A program made the translations under genes and the position numbers. This document shows, piece by piece, positions 54,401 through 64,000 of a DNA stretch of 64,000 nucleotides (positions within the stretch are counted from its first letter, which is position 1; every line of letters begins with the position of its first letter). Source of the stretch: Syngnathus acus (taxonomy: Eukaryota; Chordata; Actinopteri; Syngnathiformes; Syngnathidae); the NCBI RefSeq assembly GCF_901709675.1, contig NC_051097.1, forward strand, positions 4,741,039 to 4,805,038. The letters run 5' to 3'. The notes beneath the pieces are model-generated. The model was not told where the DNA came from. It was given only the letters and a program-made list of their open reading frames with translations, and ran no database searches.

Positions 54401-55404
54401 ATTACAGATTTCATTTTAAGCCAATACATGTTTCATGATGTCAACCACAAGAGAATTGAAACCCTTGTGGATGAAAAGCTCTCAGACCACCAGCTCCCCT
54501 GTCTTGACCACTGATTGTCAAATACGTAGATTCATGCATTTTCCCAGCAGAGCTTTATTGATTTGTTGGTCCCACATATCAAATTCTGTTTCAAGTGCGC
54601 TCCGGCCATGATCTAATTTCACTAATGCTTGCACATTTTGCCAAAGATTCTACCCAAGCTGCTGTGTCATAAAAAGTGAGCCCAAATGGGAATACGATGG
54701 GATATGAAATAAGCAATAACAGTTAGCAGTTTGCAGTTAGCGAGTCAAACTTGCACCTCAACATTCTCAACTGGCACATGAAAAGATAAACAAAAGCTTA
54801 TGTCTATGCTTATTCTCATGTCGTTGACGCTGCTTGTTTTTCAATAATGAGAAACCCTCAAAAAAGACAAAGAAAAAGCAAACTACGCCCAGAATGAATG
54901 ATGGTTGGCCAAATTGAAGTCTCACGTGACGTTATGCATGATGACAGTTGGAATTGTCAAACTTCCGGGGTATTGTTTTGCTAAGAATTAACTAGATTTT
55001 TCTAAGTTGCTTCTTTATTAATGTAAAATATTTGCACTCTGGTGTGAATACAGAATTACCAAATTTTTTTGTTCCAGTCCTTAATCTTACCCCACCAACT
55101 CACTTTGATAGCAGCTATAAAATACAGTCAGTCAATTTTGACTTAAATGCTGAGACAGATTGAATTCCCAAGATTGGTTATTTCAAAGTCGCATGCCATC
55201 TTATTCCTCCGCCCGTCTTGTTGCTCACCTCTCGCCATCGTCTCTCTCTCTTTGTCCCTCCACCCTCAGAAGTGCGACTGCCTGCTCAGCCTGGAAGCGT
55301 ACTCGTCCGAGCAGAAGCATCGCGTGTGCCAGTGCCTCAAGGACAACATCGACAAGCAGCTCCAGCTTCAGAGGAGGGAGCCCGCCGTTCAACATTTTGA
55401 CCAG
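16951..55404 (+). CDS. rgs3: rgs3, regulator of G-protein signalling 3, long C2-PDZ form (3' partial)
   Basis: RGS3 accelerates GTP hydrolysis on Gi/Gq alpha subunits; the PDZ form also links ephrin-B to G-protein signalling. Exons: 16951-17026, 19078-19128, 19209-19267, 19851-19945, 20027-20095, 21914-21974, 23340-23430, 35646-35749 (tentative), 39003-39084, 40199-40304, 40509-40941, 41852-41891, 42194-42513, 42595-42672, 42885-42996, 45763-45806, 55270-55404; 652 codons in one frame. The product runs: N terminus ending SFLLTTHG, C2 domain (about 26-167), linker (168-202), PDZ (203-276) with GYGF loop, Pro/Arg linker to 409, then segments ILRPVYQED and LIFPIFVQPLDLC typical of RGS3, and a PH-like module to 652. 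The acidic region and RGS domain must lie beyond 64000. Whether this is the rgs3a or rgs3b copy cannot be told. Confidence 0.9.
17027..19077 (+). other. rgs3 intron 1
   Basis: AT-rich, with a CA-rich low-complexity patch near 18989-19023. No repeat family or exon is recognised in it with confidence. Confidence 0.5.
19078..23430 (+). CDS. rgs3: rgs3 C2-domain exons (six)
   Basis: Exons 19078-19128, 19209-19267, 19851-19945, 20027-20095, 21914-21974 and 23340-23430 encode one C2 domain. Landmarks: GQLKLSIIQEQEVLAV, SCDSYVK (the loop Asp and the YVK of C2 domains), CKNPVF, RLLFTVWN, LLGCMSFGVRSL and GWYYLLGEE. The order and spacing match mammalian RGS3 closely. C2 domains bind membranes, often with Ca2+; too few loop Asp residues are evident to claim Ca2+ binding here. 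Junction phases are consistent throughout. Confidence 0.9.
19660..19800 (-). repeat. dispersed teleost repeat fragment (reverse orientation)
   Basis: Contains ATTCCAAAAACATCTGTTAA and GCGATTGGCTGGCCACCAGC, two blocks of a very common fish interspersed repeat whose other strand includes CTGGACTGGTCGCCAGCC. It lies between rgs3 exons 3 and 4. Confidence 0.55.
22438..22646. mobile_element. foldback Tc1/mariner-type MITE, 209 bp
   Basis: The element begins CAGGACTGTCTCAGAAAATT and ends with its inverted repeat AATTTTCTGAGACAGTCCTG, with the imperfect inverted repeats running over 50 bp on each side. It is flanked by TA on both sides (22436-22437, 22647-22648), the duplication produced by Tc1/mariner transposases. 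No transposase is encoded. It sits in the rgs3 intron between exons 6 and 7. Confidence 0.9.
25806..26474. mobile_element. degenerate MITE with internal tandem duplication
   Basis: The left end CCGTAATTTTCGGACTATAA and the GCGACTTATACTC hairpin partner (about 25857) are hallmarks of a very common teleost nonautonomous element. Interior text such as TTTGGAGTGACAC and GTTTGATAATATTGTTG fits the same family. A 176-bp unit is repeated (26104-26279, 26280-26444) with a partial third copy (26445-26474). The expected right inverted terminus is not visible. Confidence 0.7.
30538..30657 (+). CDS. candidate alternative first exon of rgs3
   Basis: ATG at 30538 opens 40 codons (MCSKGTVSARDSFVYISEAV, then about 20 more) ending exactly in phase 0 at the strong donor GTGAGT (30658). 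Phase 0 is what the PDZ exon at 39003 accepts; it is not compatible with 35646. The upstream frame is open for some distance, without other ATGs nearby. I do not recognise the peptide. It could be a lineage-specific isoform start or chance. Confidence 0.3.
33610..33790 (+). repeat. dispersed teleost repeat fragment (forward)
   Basis: CATTTTCTATGGTGCTGGCC, GGTGAGCTGGAGCCGAGCCC, TTGGACTGGTCTCCAGCC and ATTCACACTCACATTCATA match, with substitutions, the ubiquitous fish repeat in which these blocks occur in this order. It is the same family as 19660-19800. Confidence 0.7.
35646..35749 (+). CDS. rgs3: rgs3 candidate exon joining C2 to PDZ
   Basis: A 104-nt open segment between an AG at 35644-35645 and the donor GTATGC at 35750. 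It takes phase 1 from 23430 and gives phase 0 to 39003, the phases needed. It reads VICGTYEKLIVWTQEANG then PYRGQTLKSMRAVEVGE. The acceptor has a weak pyrimidine tract, a TG repeat instead. Mammalian RGS3 has a different linker here, so assignment rests on phase, open frame and position rather than similarity. Confidence 0.55.
36100..36322 (+). promoter_or_regulatory. rgs3: internal CpG-rich promoter region for PDZ-RGS3
   Basis: The sequence is GC- and CpG-rich compared with surrounding AT-rich intron, with no TATA box, directly upstream of the alternative first coding exon. The frame upstream of its ATG is open with two further in-frame ATGs (near 36080 and 36119), so a longer N terminus cannot be excluded, though it would not resemble known forms. 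Confidence 0.5.
36323..36376 (+). CDS. rgs3: rgs3 alternative first exon (PDZ-RGS3 isoform)
   Basis: ATG at 36323 encodes MHTIHGLCHLCIGCRLPQ, phase 0, then the donor GTGTGT. Mammalian PDZ-RGS3 has an 18-residue start of the same plan (M-x3-NGLC-x-VC-x-RRYRQ) immediately before the PDZ domain. Spliced to 39003 it gives ...RLPQ-VTILRGKDGYGF, skipping the C2 domain. The in-window length of this isoform is 468 codons. Confidence 0.8.
36377..36410. repeat. (GT)17 microsatellite starting at a splice donor
   Basis: Seventeen GT units begin at the first intron base after the PDZ-RGS3 first exon, so the donor is the first repeat unit. Confidence 0.95.
36377..39002 (+). other. rgs3 intron before the PDZ exon
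   Basis: Starts with the (GT)17 array and is otherwise AT-rich with no recognised feature. It ends in TTGTGTTGCAG at 39002. Confidence 0.6.
39003..40304 (+). CDS. rgs3: rgs3 PDZ-domain exons
   Basis: Exons 39003-39084 and 40199-40304, completed by the first codons of 40509-40941. The sequence VTILRGKDGYGFTIC carries the GYGF carboxylate-binding loop; GGPADQAGL and LLQLNGQPVEQW are the alpha-A region and following strand of a PDZ fold. The intron between them starts with GC, not GT (CCAG then GCAAGA at 39085), and ends TGGCAG. PDZ of RGS3 binds the C terminus of ephrin-B proteins in mammals. Confidence 0.95.
39085..40198 (+). other. rgs3: rgs3 GC-AG intron
   Basis: The only frame-preserving donor is CCAG followed by GCAAGA; joining to GAGGCCCTGCGG at 40199 gives the conserved VDPGGPADQAG. 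CAG|GCAAG is the typical context of functional GC donors. Nothing else is recognised inside. Confidence 0.85.
40509..40941 (+). CDS. rgs3: rgs3 linker exon (Pro/Arg-rich)
   Basis: Finishes the PDZ domain (NSANEITVVVWRSGP) and then encodes a GC-rich, Pro/Arg/Gly-rich, probably disordered linker with SPPARRRTPDLG. It ends with the conserved SYIILAPFNPGSQ before the donor GTACCG. The frame stays open in the intron to 41064. Confidence 0.92.
41852..55404 (+). CDS. rgs3: rgs3 exons for PH-like module
   Basis: Exons 41852-41891, 42194-42513, 42595-42672, 42885-42996, 45763-45806 and 55270-55404. They encode ILRPVYQED, a Ser/Gly/Asn-rich stretch, VPHGNYGYVSSAPKILIF, PIFVQPLDLC, VTVFVYTDLMLVTREDEPGK, LYLRHLRLQDDYAEELRF and CLLSLEAYSSEQKHRVCQCL. 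The strand pattern and the ending resemble a pleckstrin-homology fold, which is inference. Similarity to mammalian RGS3 is strong along the whole stretch. Confidence 0.92.
42757..42778. repeat. (AAT)n microsatellite
   Basis: A short AAT/ATA array in the intron before rgs3 exon 42885-42996. Confidence 0.8.
42997..45762 (+). other. rgs3 intron with teleost repeat
   Basis: AT-rich with GT-rich patches at 44283-44320 and 44478-44510. The dispersed repeat is at 43160-43300. No coding region is recognised. Confidence 0.6.
43160..43300. repeat. common teleost interspersed repeat fragment
   Basis: CAAGTCAAGTTTATTCGTAT, AATCACAAGCAGTCGCAAAG and GGGCTTTACAT, followed by GCATCCCCTGATC, form a block order seen in many fish repeats. 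Family name uncertain. Confidence 0.5.
47436..47500. repeat. vertebrate interspersed repeat fragment
   Basis: CATTTATTTAACCAGATTGT, CCCATTGAGATTAAAAG and GGTCAAAATTGGCAGCAGC resemble the widespread repeat containing TTTAACCAGG...CATTGAGATTAAAA...GGCAGCA. Confidence 0.5.
48085..48180. mobile_element. hAT-like element end
   Basis: AGGTGTCCAAACTACAGCTC followed by GGGGCCATTTGCGGCCCAC is the known terminal text of Charlie-type hAT nonautonomous elements. Only one end is visible. Confidence 0.5.
48886..48978 (+). CDS. candidate alternative first exon of rgs3 (short form)
   Basis: ATG at 48886 gives MGNLADRTVPKKWLTREGSS plus 11 residues, ending QHLLSDTAD in phase 0 before the strong donor GTAAGT (48979). 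The phase matches the acceptor of 55270-55404. Local GC and codon-like composition rise against AT-rich intron. The start MGNL has Gly at position 2, as N-myristoylated proteins do, but the rest of the motif is not clear. Unrecognised peptide. Confidence 0.3.
52077..52382. repeat. pentanucleotide array (CCTGY/CCTGG)n, about 300 bp
   Basis: Sixty or so units of TGTCC, TGCCC and TGGCC type in runs of like units. All pyrimidine-rich C lies on the plus strand and G on the minus strand. Long open frames in several phases come from the repeat and are not genes. Confidence 0.97.
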
Positions 55405-56907
55405 GTATGGACACTCCTGGCTGAACCCTCGTTGGCACGTCCAATGAGTGGTCTCCCCACTCATTTCGGGCCTGAAGATCTGAACATCTGCGTGTGCATA
55501 TATTTGCATGCACACGCTCATTCACATGTTATCTTAATGAGTGACGCGGCCTGCGTTCATCTTCTTGTTTTGCTTCTTTCCTGTCTTTTTCTTTTCTCGG
55601 ATTTGACCCGAGCTGTGGTGTTTCCTCTTTAGGCCAAAGGTCCACAATCGGTAGACTGCAGTCCAAATCCGCTCCCGTGCAATCTCATTAGTATTAGATG
55701 GTTTGCACCGATGTTTGCAGTCTAACCTGAGGTAGTTAATATATGCAAGCAGAAAATACACCAACCAATCACATGCATTATAATTCCTCAGCAAATCATA
55801 TGCAAAGCAGCTTTGTGAGTGGAGTAATTGGGTGCGTGTGAGGCAGGTACAGTAAGTGGTGAAAAAAGAAGAAGGTGGAAATGTGATGTTGGCTTCAAAG
55901 AAAACAGTGAAGAAAAAGGGTTGGACTAGAGGAACATCTTGACATTCTGTCTTATTTCCAAACTATTTTGGATGTATTGAATGAATAGAGGTTAAATTTG
56001 TCAGGGGTTAGTCATCATTTGTGACTTAAATCAGCATTTTTTTTCCTTTTTTTTTTTTTTTTTAAAACCACTAACTTTTATCCAGAAGTATAACTTTGGC
56101 AATGGTCTACTTGGAATCACAATTCATTCTCCCGCTGAAAATGTGCAGTATGTATTCTAGAAGCTCCGAACATGACCCCTAAAAACGCACTTAGTAGTGC
56201 CATGTGGAAAGTTAGAAAAACAATTGCCCTTGACAACAGATGAAATATGGTACTTATCATAACATTATGCATGAAAAAATATAGTGTAAAAGTATTAGGT
56301 AGTGAAATATATTGTGCATTTTATAGCTCGACTTGAAAGGATTGACCAGAACTAGACCTCTATGACTTTTAATCGAGGATTTCTGCTCTCGGTGGATGAA
56401 AAGCTACTTGTCATTTAATTCTTCCTTTGTACTACAAAGTATAGTGCTTTGCGCTTCCATCTCTACTTGAAGTCATATCAAATTCATCTTTGGCTAAATT
56501 AGCTGAAACTGCATCAGCTGATGGCGTCTTTGTACAAACAATATCTGACATCCTCGGGCATATAATGTGAGCACAAGCCACTGTCTCGAGATTTTCTTTG
56601 GTTTAGTTTACTTGGTAAAACGCAGAACAGTTTCACTTACTGATAATCAAATTGCGTTACATTCCCAGTGCTCACGCCTCCTTTCACCACAAATGATTTT
56701 CATCAGTTGATACAATGGGGGCACTTATCACAGAGGTGGTTAACGCAAATCATGAATCGCTTCACATTATTAACACATGAAAGAGAGGAGCGTGCACCTC
56801 TGGTCTGCTTTGTCACTGAACACTGTAACCTTATTCCCGTGAGGTGCAAATAGTTCTGAACTCCTATAAATAGCATACTGCTCAGAAAAGCCCTCATGAA
56901 TACATAT

Positions 56908-56957
56908 TATTATTATTTTATTATTATTATTATTATTATTATCACCATTATTATTAT
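56908..56957. repeat. (ATT)n microsatellite
   Basis: An interrupted ATT array in the intron after rgs3 exon 55270-55404. Confidence 0.9.
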
Positions 56958-57234
56958 GTATACGAGTATTATTTATCTTGGTAGAGTGGTGGATGTAGAA
57001 ACAGGCGCTACTTACTTTTCCTTCCAAGGCGAGTCCAGTTTGGAGTGTTTGAAAATTTGGTAGACGACCTAATGGGGCTCAGGGGCTGTTCATGTTCTTT
57101 TCCCCAAAAAGGGGCTCATTTAGGTCCAACAAGCTGGGAATCACAAACACAAACAGCGCACAAAGCGTGTGCTTGGCAGCCAGGCAAACATGTTAAGCTG
57201 TGTAAATCGATCATATATTGACAGGTGGCCTATT

Positions 57235-57420
57235 GCTGTGTTTCTCAACCTTAATTGTGCAGAGGCACCCGGTTTATATCTCACAACAAAATAAAATGTC
57301 ACAAAAACTATGACTACTGTACACAAATAATCTCTCAGTCGACTTTATAAATCTAAAATCTAGTCTTGTTTGATTCAACACAACATTGACATACTCGCAG
57401 GAAGCCATGAGTGAACAAAG
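57235..57420. mobile_element. possible hAT-like MITE fragment
   Basis: TGTGTTTCTCAACCTTAATT near the left end followed by GAGGCACCC resembles hAT termini common in vertebrates. The right end was not identified. Confidence 0.3.
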
Positions 57421-60400
57421 ATACTTAGTTATAATTATATTATAATTAATAATTATTTTCCAACAAATTAAGTGAAATTAGATTGGTACCTTTGTACCCC
57501 TAAAAATGTCTTATAGCACACTACGACGCCATGTAAACAGTCGACAATGTCCATTGATTTGCTCATTCAATTTCCGTTAACTTCACCTTTGCTTCCTCTG
57601 CTAAACATACATCCGTTTGGATGCGCCAGCTCATACGACGTGCAGCCTTCTTCACACACTTTAGCCATCTGCTCTCCGATATTAGAAGTGTTTCCCTCCT
57701 TTTAACTTTGTTTGGATCGCACGTTATTGGCCGAGCACGTCGGTGTGAAAATAACATTCACCAAATGATGCTTTGAGGGGAAAAAAAACCAGCATTAGTG
57801 TTTGTAAGTCTGGTGAATCTACAGAAATGTTAATTGATGTACACTGTCCTTGTCACATAAACAAAACCAAAATGCACAACAAAATTTATACACAATATTA
57901 TGTGTTTATAAGAATAAATATTTTATTGATCATTTGAAGCCTCACTACCCAAGTGAGATATTGGTTTATAGTTATAATCATATGCCCGTTCTCATATACA
58001 ATCATTCATTTTGATTATTCTCTCCTCTTTCTTCCTGAAACATCTCATTTGATCTAAATGTGTAGTGTCCCCAGGGCGAGGAACTGTTTGCTTAATCATA
58101 TTGAACAGCTCTGCAAATTAGTTCACTTTTGATTGCTTTTGTACTCACTACCTTAGGGGCAAATTGTTTGATGTTCTGTCAACTTTAGCACTGTGCAATT
58201 CACATGCACAATCAGAGGGAGAAAGCCTCTGTGTCCACTCCATGGGGTCATCTGCCGTTGGTTTTTGTTGTAAAATTCTACCGACTTGCCAGAAATGTGT
58301 GGATCCTTTTGAATGCCCTGTGCAACTCTAGTACAAAGTGAAATCTAACAGTACATATGGGTGGAATTCTTTTACTATTTTTGTAGAACATATTTAAAAA
58401 TGTGTGTTTGCGCCGGTGTGGGTGTGAACAGAGCAGACTTGATTCCTAATGAGTCAAAACACCACCTTTTATTCCTTTTAAATTCAGAGCAGGTGTGACT
58501 CACTGGAGTGTAAAATAGGTTTATAATGAACTGCAAGACTATCTCCACTCATGAATGAGGAAAGTTGGTCGCTGTGACACTTGGAGACCGCCTTCCACTC
58601 ATTCTGTTAATTTTCATTTTGCAAGGTGGTTGTTGTCATCAATAACTGGCGTGAGGAGCCTTCGCATTAGTAATATATGAAACTTAAATCTGTATTGAGT
58701 AATGCTTGAGAGAGGATTTCCATGGATGTAACTTAACACTTCTTATCTTGACGGCTCTGAAGTGTCTCTGTGCATACTATATATAACCGGATAAGGGGAG
58801 TTTATTATAATTTTGAATATTTATATGATTACTATTCTGAAAATTAACCAAATTCCTATTTACATCATCCCGATTAATTCATATATTTTTGTTGAGGTGT
58901 GCTTCTGCTGCTGCTTACTACAGGGGTCCTCTGTTTGGCTTTGTGCCGCTATTCATTAGATAGAAACATAAATAATAATTAAACCCCTCGAAACATCTGT
59001 TCTACTCAATAAATATGTAATTTGCATGCCTCTTAGTGTCTTTTGCCTCCCTCCTGCAGACACACATTCCTGCTCATTGTCTTTAATTAGACATGGGTGA
59101 ATTGCATTTGGCTTAGCGTCACTCGTCTTTCCCCCTCTGCATGTTATTTTTGGGGATGCAAGGTTTAGATTTACATTTTTGCTGAGGAACGGCTGCTGCA
59201 AAAAAAAAAATCCTTTCATGTTAATACTTGAATGCACATTTCTTTGCAACTATAATAACACTGCATGATTATATGGTGTGACGAGATGTTCCATCTCTCT
59301 TGGAATATATATTAATTGAGAAATGGTAAACATCACCCCAAAAAAAATTTTGGAGGGTAGTTTGATTTTATTTTGATTTTACTTTATGATGGTTATCTTG
59401 AGGTTCCACTTTTGTGACGGAATGTTAAAATGCTACTTCAAAAAATTTGCTTTTCATTTTATGTAGGTCTTTCCATTGGTTTAACTGAGAATAGATCATT
59501 TGTATTTAAGATTTTTATCAGAATAAAACCAGGTTTAAAATCCAAACAAACTGGTCAACTCTTGTCCTACTACATACTATTGAGTTTGACTTCATAAGTT
59601 GGCCATTACAAAAAAAAAAAGACGAAAGCATTTGTTCACTGAAGCAGCAGTGCAGAACTTTTCTCATTTTGCATTCAATCCATCAGAGTTGTTTATATAC
59701 TGGCGTGGCCACTTTTGTTTTATGGCGCTCATTAAGAAGACAAATGTTCGAGAAAGCAGTCCGCTCTTCTCCCCAGAGTCCTCACACCGCGATAATGTTT
59801 ATGCAGTGGGGATACAAGATGAGTTGAGAACTGCATAAGTACTATAAAAAGGCAAAATCTGTATAAAAAATACAAACATAAAAGTATGAAAAGATTACAT
59901 ACAAACAAAACGTATGTTTTAGATACAAATATGATGAGCAATGAATACAAACTTATACATATATTAGATTTATATTATATATATTATACATATATTAGAT
60001 AACTTATTTCATGAAAACAATAATGCAAAACTATTTGGCATGAAATTATTCATATGTGTCACCTGCGCCACAACTTAGACATGCTTTTAGGTAGTCTAAA
60101 ATTTAGTCTACTTTTTGTCACCTTTTTGCAAAATGTGCCATGACACGCAGCAGCCGCATCACCTATGAAATCCACAAACATGCTATACTAGACTTGCCCA
60201 GACACCAAAATGATGATGCACCCATTTTTACGCCGAACACAGGGGCTGCCTACCAAAATAGGGCCCAAAGGAAGAAGCAGTTTGTGCGGCATGATTAAAT
60301 GCTTCAATCCAATTCATTCTGCCGCACCAGTGACTCCTGGCAGATCTGCTAAATAAACTAATAACAGTAATTAAAAATCAAAACAGGAATACAAATCATC

Positions 60401-63400
60401 TGAATACAAATCATCTGAAATTAGCTCAAGGTTTATATGTAACCCATTGTTATGAATTCAGCTTGTAGGTGAGACCAAACTCGATGTGTTTCTGTCCTAG
60501 CAAGAACATGTCAGTGGTTACATATACTGGAAGTTTATTTTGTAATTGACAAAATTATCCCTCAATGTTTTGTCTCTTGTTCACCTCCTATTGCTTGGAG
60601 CGCATACAGTATCTCCTCAGACATCTTCTCCCTGCTCGTTTGGCCCACTTAGTCTCTCGTCCTGTTTAGCTTTTCCTAAATATGCTCGTGCACACACACA
60701 CACGCACGCACACAGAAAACCCAGGACAGCAATGTTATGTTACCCAGCAGTGGATTAATTCCCCCGACCGTCTTTAAACATTAATGGCCTCCCTTCGGTG
60801 GGCTGGCGTTTAACTTTATTTTAGCTCGACTTTAAGTGTGTTGTGTAACCGAGCCGAGTGGGTTCGGAGCGGGGACGTGCGGGCTCGACCCCGAGAGGGC
60901 GTTGCTGAGCACAAGATCGGTCCACTTTCAATTCTAATTACATGCATTCTTCACCCTGGAAAAACATGAAGCCGTGCCAAACATGCTGTTGAGCTGGAAT
61001 AATTGAATTTGTGCTAGTTCAGTAGAACGTAACATTTAAATACAAATACGTTGCGTAAGAAGGTCAGCATTTCATACCAGACTTCAGCAAATCTTGTGAG
61101 ACTTCAACTTTTTTCCCCTTTGGTTGTTTTTGGGAAAAGAGGCTGCCAGGGATAGTATGGATAAAAAGTGTGATGGTAACCATAGAACATTTTAGATTTT
61201 TAAAACATGTTAACAGATTTGACCTTTTTTAAATTGGATAATATTTTAGTTTTCCTAAAACTAGCTAGGCCTCTGTCAGGCATCATCAGAGGAAGAGTAA
61301 TTTTATATTAATGTGTTTTTACTTTGCAGTGTTTGACTTCTTTTTGCACTTGTATAACTCTCGGAAGTTTCAAATATTTGAATGTTCTAATATTGACAGA
61401 GGTGTTATAGTAGCTACAGTTTGCCCCTAGAACAGGTTATCTTTGATCATATTTAAAATTTGATTTTAGACGTATTCAAACATTTTAGTGAGTCACTTTT
61501 GCTTGGATTGTTTTAAATTGGACAGTTTTTTTGACCCTCCTTAATTTTTTAAATGCCATGCCTCTACTCGTGTGAGTAGTTTTACTTTACTTCATTTTAA
61601 TTCTGGTTAACTATTTCTTACAACCCAATGACAGTTAATTTCTTTTTTTATTTCTTTAACACTTTTTAACAATTTTAGAATGCTACTTTAAAACACATGT
61701 ACAGTTGATGAGGTTCTTGGCAATAGTTTGACCTTGAAGCATATCTATTTAATCTATTCCATTAATTCTGGGAGCTGAAAAAAAACCTCACTTTTTTTAA
61801 CCTGAACAAACTGGTCGACTGTGTTCTTCAAGCTCATGTGTTTGCACATTAGCAGTTCCCCTGTCATCAAAAACATGTTGACAATAATTCACAGGACAGT
61901 GCAACGTGCTGGAAGAAAAAAACAATTTAATAACAATAATCACTTTTATGGCATCAGATGTCTTTCAGTCTGACTTTGCGGGCAACAAAAGCATGCACTG
62001 TGTAATTGACGAATTTAAAATAGCCCGTTGTATGCAAGCACATGATACGATTAGATAAGGTCTGATGGAGAGCTTGCGTGCCTCACCCTCGGGTCGGGGT
62101 CTCACTCTTGACAACATGTGTTTCTCGTGGGCGCGCGTAACATCCTGCTCTTCGGTGAGTTTTGATTCACGGTTTTGATTTGCAACTTCTAAAAATAGCT
62201 CGCCGACAGGGAGACAGGGTGACTGAGGCAAGGACACTTGGATGCTTTGCTCTCGGGAGAGTTACTTTGAGCATTTGATCTTTTAATAACCTTCACTCTC
62301 GTTGTGTTTACAAGATGCTTAAGCATCCCCCGCTCACCTCAGCCTCATCTGTTCTTCTTTTATTCATTTCCTCTGCTCCGTCCTTCACGGACCCCCCCCA
62401 CACACACCAAGCTTTACCGCACCGTCTCGCTCTCTCACTATCGCTTGTGCACACATTGGTACCGATCCCCACGCCTGAGCCGGACAACCCAACAAGACAA
62501 AAAGCACATCAGAAAAGGACAGCATGCACACAACAGGGACGCTGGATTAACTGCACATCAGTGTGTGTGTGTGTGTGTATCTCCTTTGCACGTCAGCCAA
62601 CTGTGCGCCCAGATGCCTGTGTCGAAGGTAATGTCTTACCTTCTGTGTCGGTGTAACGATGATAAAACTGTTATTCCAGTGAATGGGACTATAATGTGTG
62701 TGAAAGCTGCAACTTTTTTTTTTTTAAGAGATCAATGCGTTTCAGCTTCTTAGGTTTTTGTTGCTCCTTTCTGGATCATGCGTTCATTTAGTACTTGTCA
62801 GTGTTATTGTCGTTGTTTGCCCTGATAAATAATTGTGAGTGAAAATTACAAGTGCAGAGTCACTGGACACAGAAGGAGCGCTTGTTCCTGTGAGGTTTTT
62901 TTTCCTTCTACAAAAAAAATAATAATGCAACTAATAGAAAACTAGATTTCAATTCGTTAATTTCTGAGTGTATAAATTGTGAATATTGCGAAATTGTGCC
63001 ATATGCAGGAAATATGGCTATTGGTAGTGTAGTGGTTCACTCTTGACTCTTATATGTCTCCTATATTTCAAAAACTAACTTATAGCTTATTATTTGAAAA
63101 GCACTGTTGATGATTGCTGCTTTGTTTACATTGGAGCAGAATGGCTCATTCGTGTCAAGTATATGGTGGCAACCTATGACTCAGTGCAATTATAGGTTAC
63201 AGACATTTCCATAAATAGTTGCGCAATGCATATGGACCATGGCTCAGATGACAGCTTGAGGAAGAAGGAGACGTTTACTAGACTGTATTGTAACATGCTT
63301 TTATGTAACAGAAAAGCAATCAAGTCATCATACTCATCTGGTTTATGGTTATAGTCATATTACAATATTGCCATTATTACCATTATCCTTGATGGATATA

Positions 63401-63898
63401 TTTTTCCCAAAATATTGTGACGATTCACAATAATTTGCATTTGTCCTGCATAATTTAATATATGACAATATTATTTTTATTATTGTGAGTATTACAGTTT
63501 TATTCTTTCTTGTGATCTTATTCAGGAAAAATGAAGTATTCGCTTAAGATTATGCATTTTTCCGTTTATAATCCGACTTTATTCTTGCAAAACTACAAAT
63601 ATTCTCATTCTGGCTTCTTTGGTAGGACACAAGTTTAAGTTAATTCATTTTCATGAGATTATGACTTGGTTACTGTGGCTTTTTCCTGAAAATTCTTGTA
63701 AAACTAGGAGGACTTTATAACTTCTCACCACATTGTACAAAAATGTTAGGGTCTCACAATATTCTGACTATTCTCAAAAGATATGACTTAATTTTCTTAA
63801 AATAACTTCTACATCACATTTATTTTGCACCAAATTCTGAGCTAAATCTATTATTCTACTTTATTACTGTAAGATTAACATTTTGTGAACAGTTGACA

Positions 63899-63957
63899 TA
63901 TGGATGGATGGATGGACTGATGGATGAACAGATGGATGGATGGAAATTGGATGGATG
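63899..63957. repeat. imperfect (GGAT)n array
   Basis: Repeated TGGA/GATG units with interruptions just before the window end. Confidence 0.9.
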
Positions 63958-64000
63958 AATTATTTAATGCCTACTCTTTTAATTTCAGTAAGTTATTGAC

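Larger units (their letters stand above)
45807..55269 (+). other. rgs3 9.5-kb intron
   Basis: Holds repeat fragments (47436-47500, 48085-48180), the candidate exon at 48886-48978 and the pentanucleotide array at 52077-52382. The rest is AT-rich without recognisable genes. Confidence 0.6.
55405..64000 (+). other. rgs3 intron or 3' flank to window end
   Basis: After the donor GTATGG at 55405 no further rgs3 exon is recognised. The tract is AT-rich with short CA/GT runs (60695-60715, 62560-62578), the ATT array and a GGAT array at the end. The missing acidic and RGS-domain exons should lie further right. Confidence 0.6.

Noticed and set aside
62590-62632. Short ATG segment (MPVSK) before GTAATG
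   Set aside because: Too short and unsupported by similarity to call an rgs3 first exon.

Overview
The window is nuclear DNA from a vertebrate, almost certainly a teleost fish. Genes are split into many short exons with GT-AG introns, the proteins are vertebrate orthologues, and the repeats (foldback Tc1/mariner-type MITEs, hAT-like ends, long TATC/CCAT and GT microsatellites) are typical of fish. There is no operon or CRISPR organisation. The species cannot be named from the sequence.

Layout: (1) 1-7763, minus strand: golga2 (GM130, a cis-Golgi matrix coiled-coil protein), 24 coding exons, 3' end cut by the window edge. (2) 7764-8650: a divergent promoter interval holding a roughly 175-bp tetranucleotide microsatellite. 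(3) 8652-12414, plus strand: hspa5 (BiP/GRP78), complete, with ERSE, TATA box, a 5'UTR intron, KDEL ending and poly(A) signal. (4) 12778-14711, minus strand: rabepk (Rab9 effector with kelch motifs), 7 coding exons, tail-to-tail with hspa5. (5) 16951 to beyond 55404, plus strand: rgs3, with an N-terminal exon, a C2 domain (19078-23430), a PDZ domain (39003 to about 40540), a Pro-rich linker and a PH-like module ending at 55404. The acidic region and RGS domain lie beyond the window. Large introns fill most of 17-64 kb and contain only repeats and low-complexity DNA that I can recognise.

Every exon boundary was checked by reading frame. The golga2 exons sum to 829 codons so far, hspa5 gives 650 aa, rabepk 357 aa, and the long rgs3 form 652 codons so far. 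Human orthologues of all four genes lie on chromosome 9q, and HSPA5-RABEPK is an ancient neighbour pair.

Three genes concern the secretory pathway: ER chaperone, Golgi matrix, and endosome-to-TGN Rab9 traffic. rgs3 is a G-protein regulator. The most interesting material is in rgs3: an alternative PDZ-RGS3 first exon whose splice donor is the first unit of a (GT)17 microsatellite, two further candidate alternative first exons, a phase-compatible exon joining C2 to PDZ, and a GC-AG intron.
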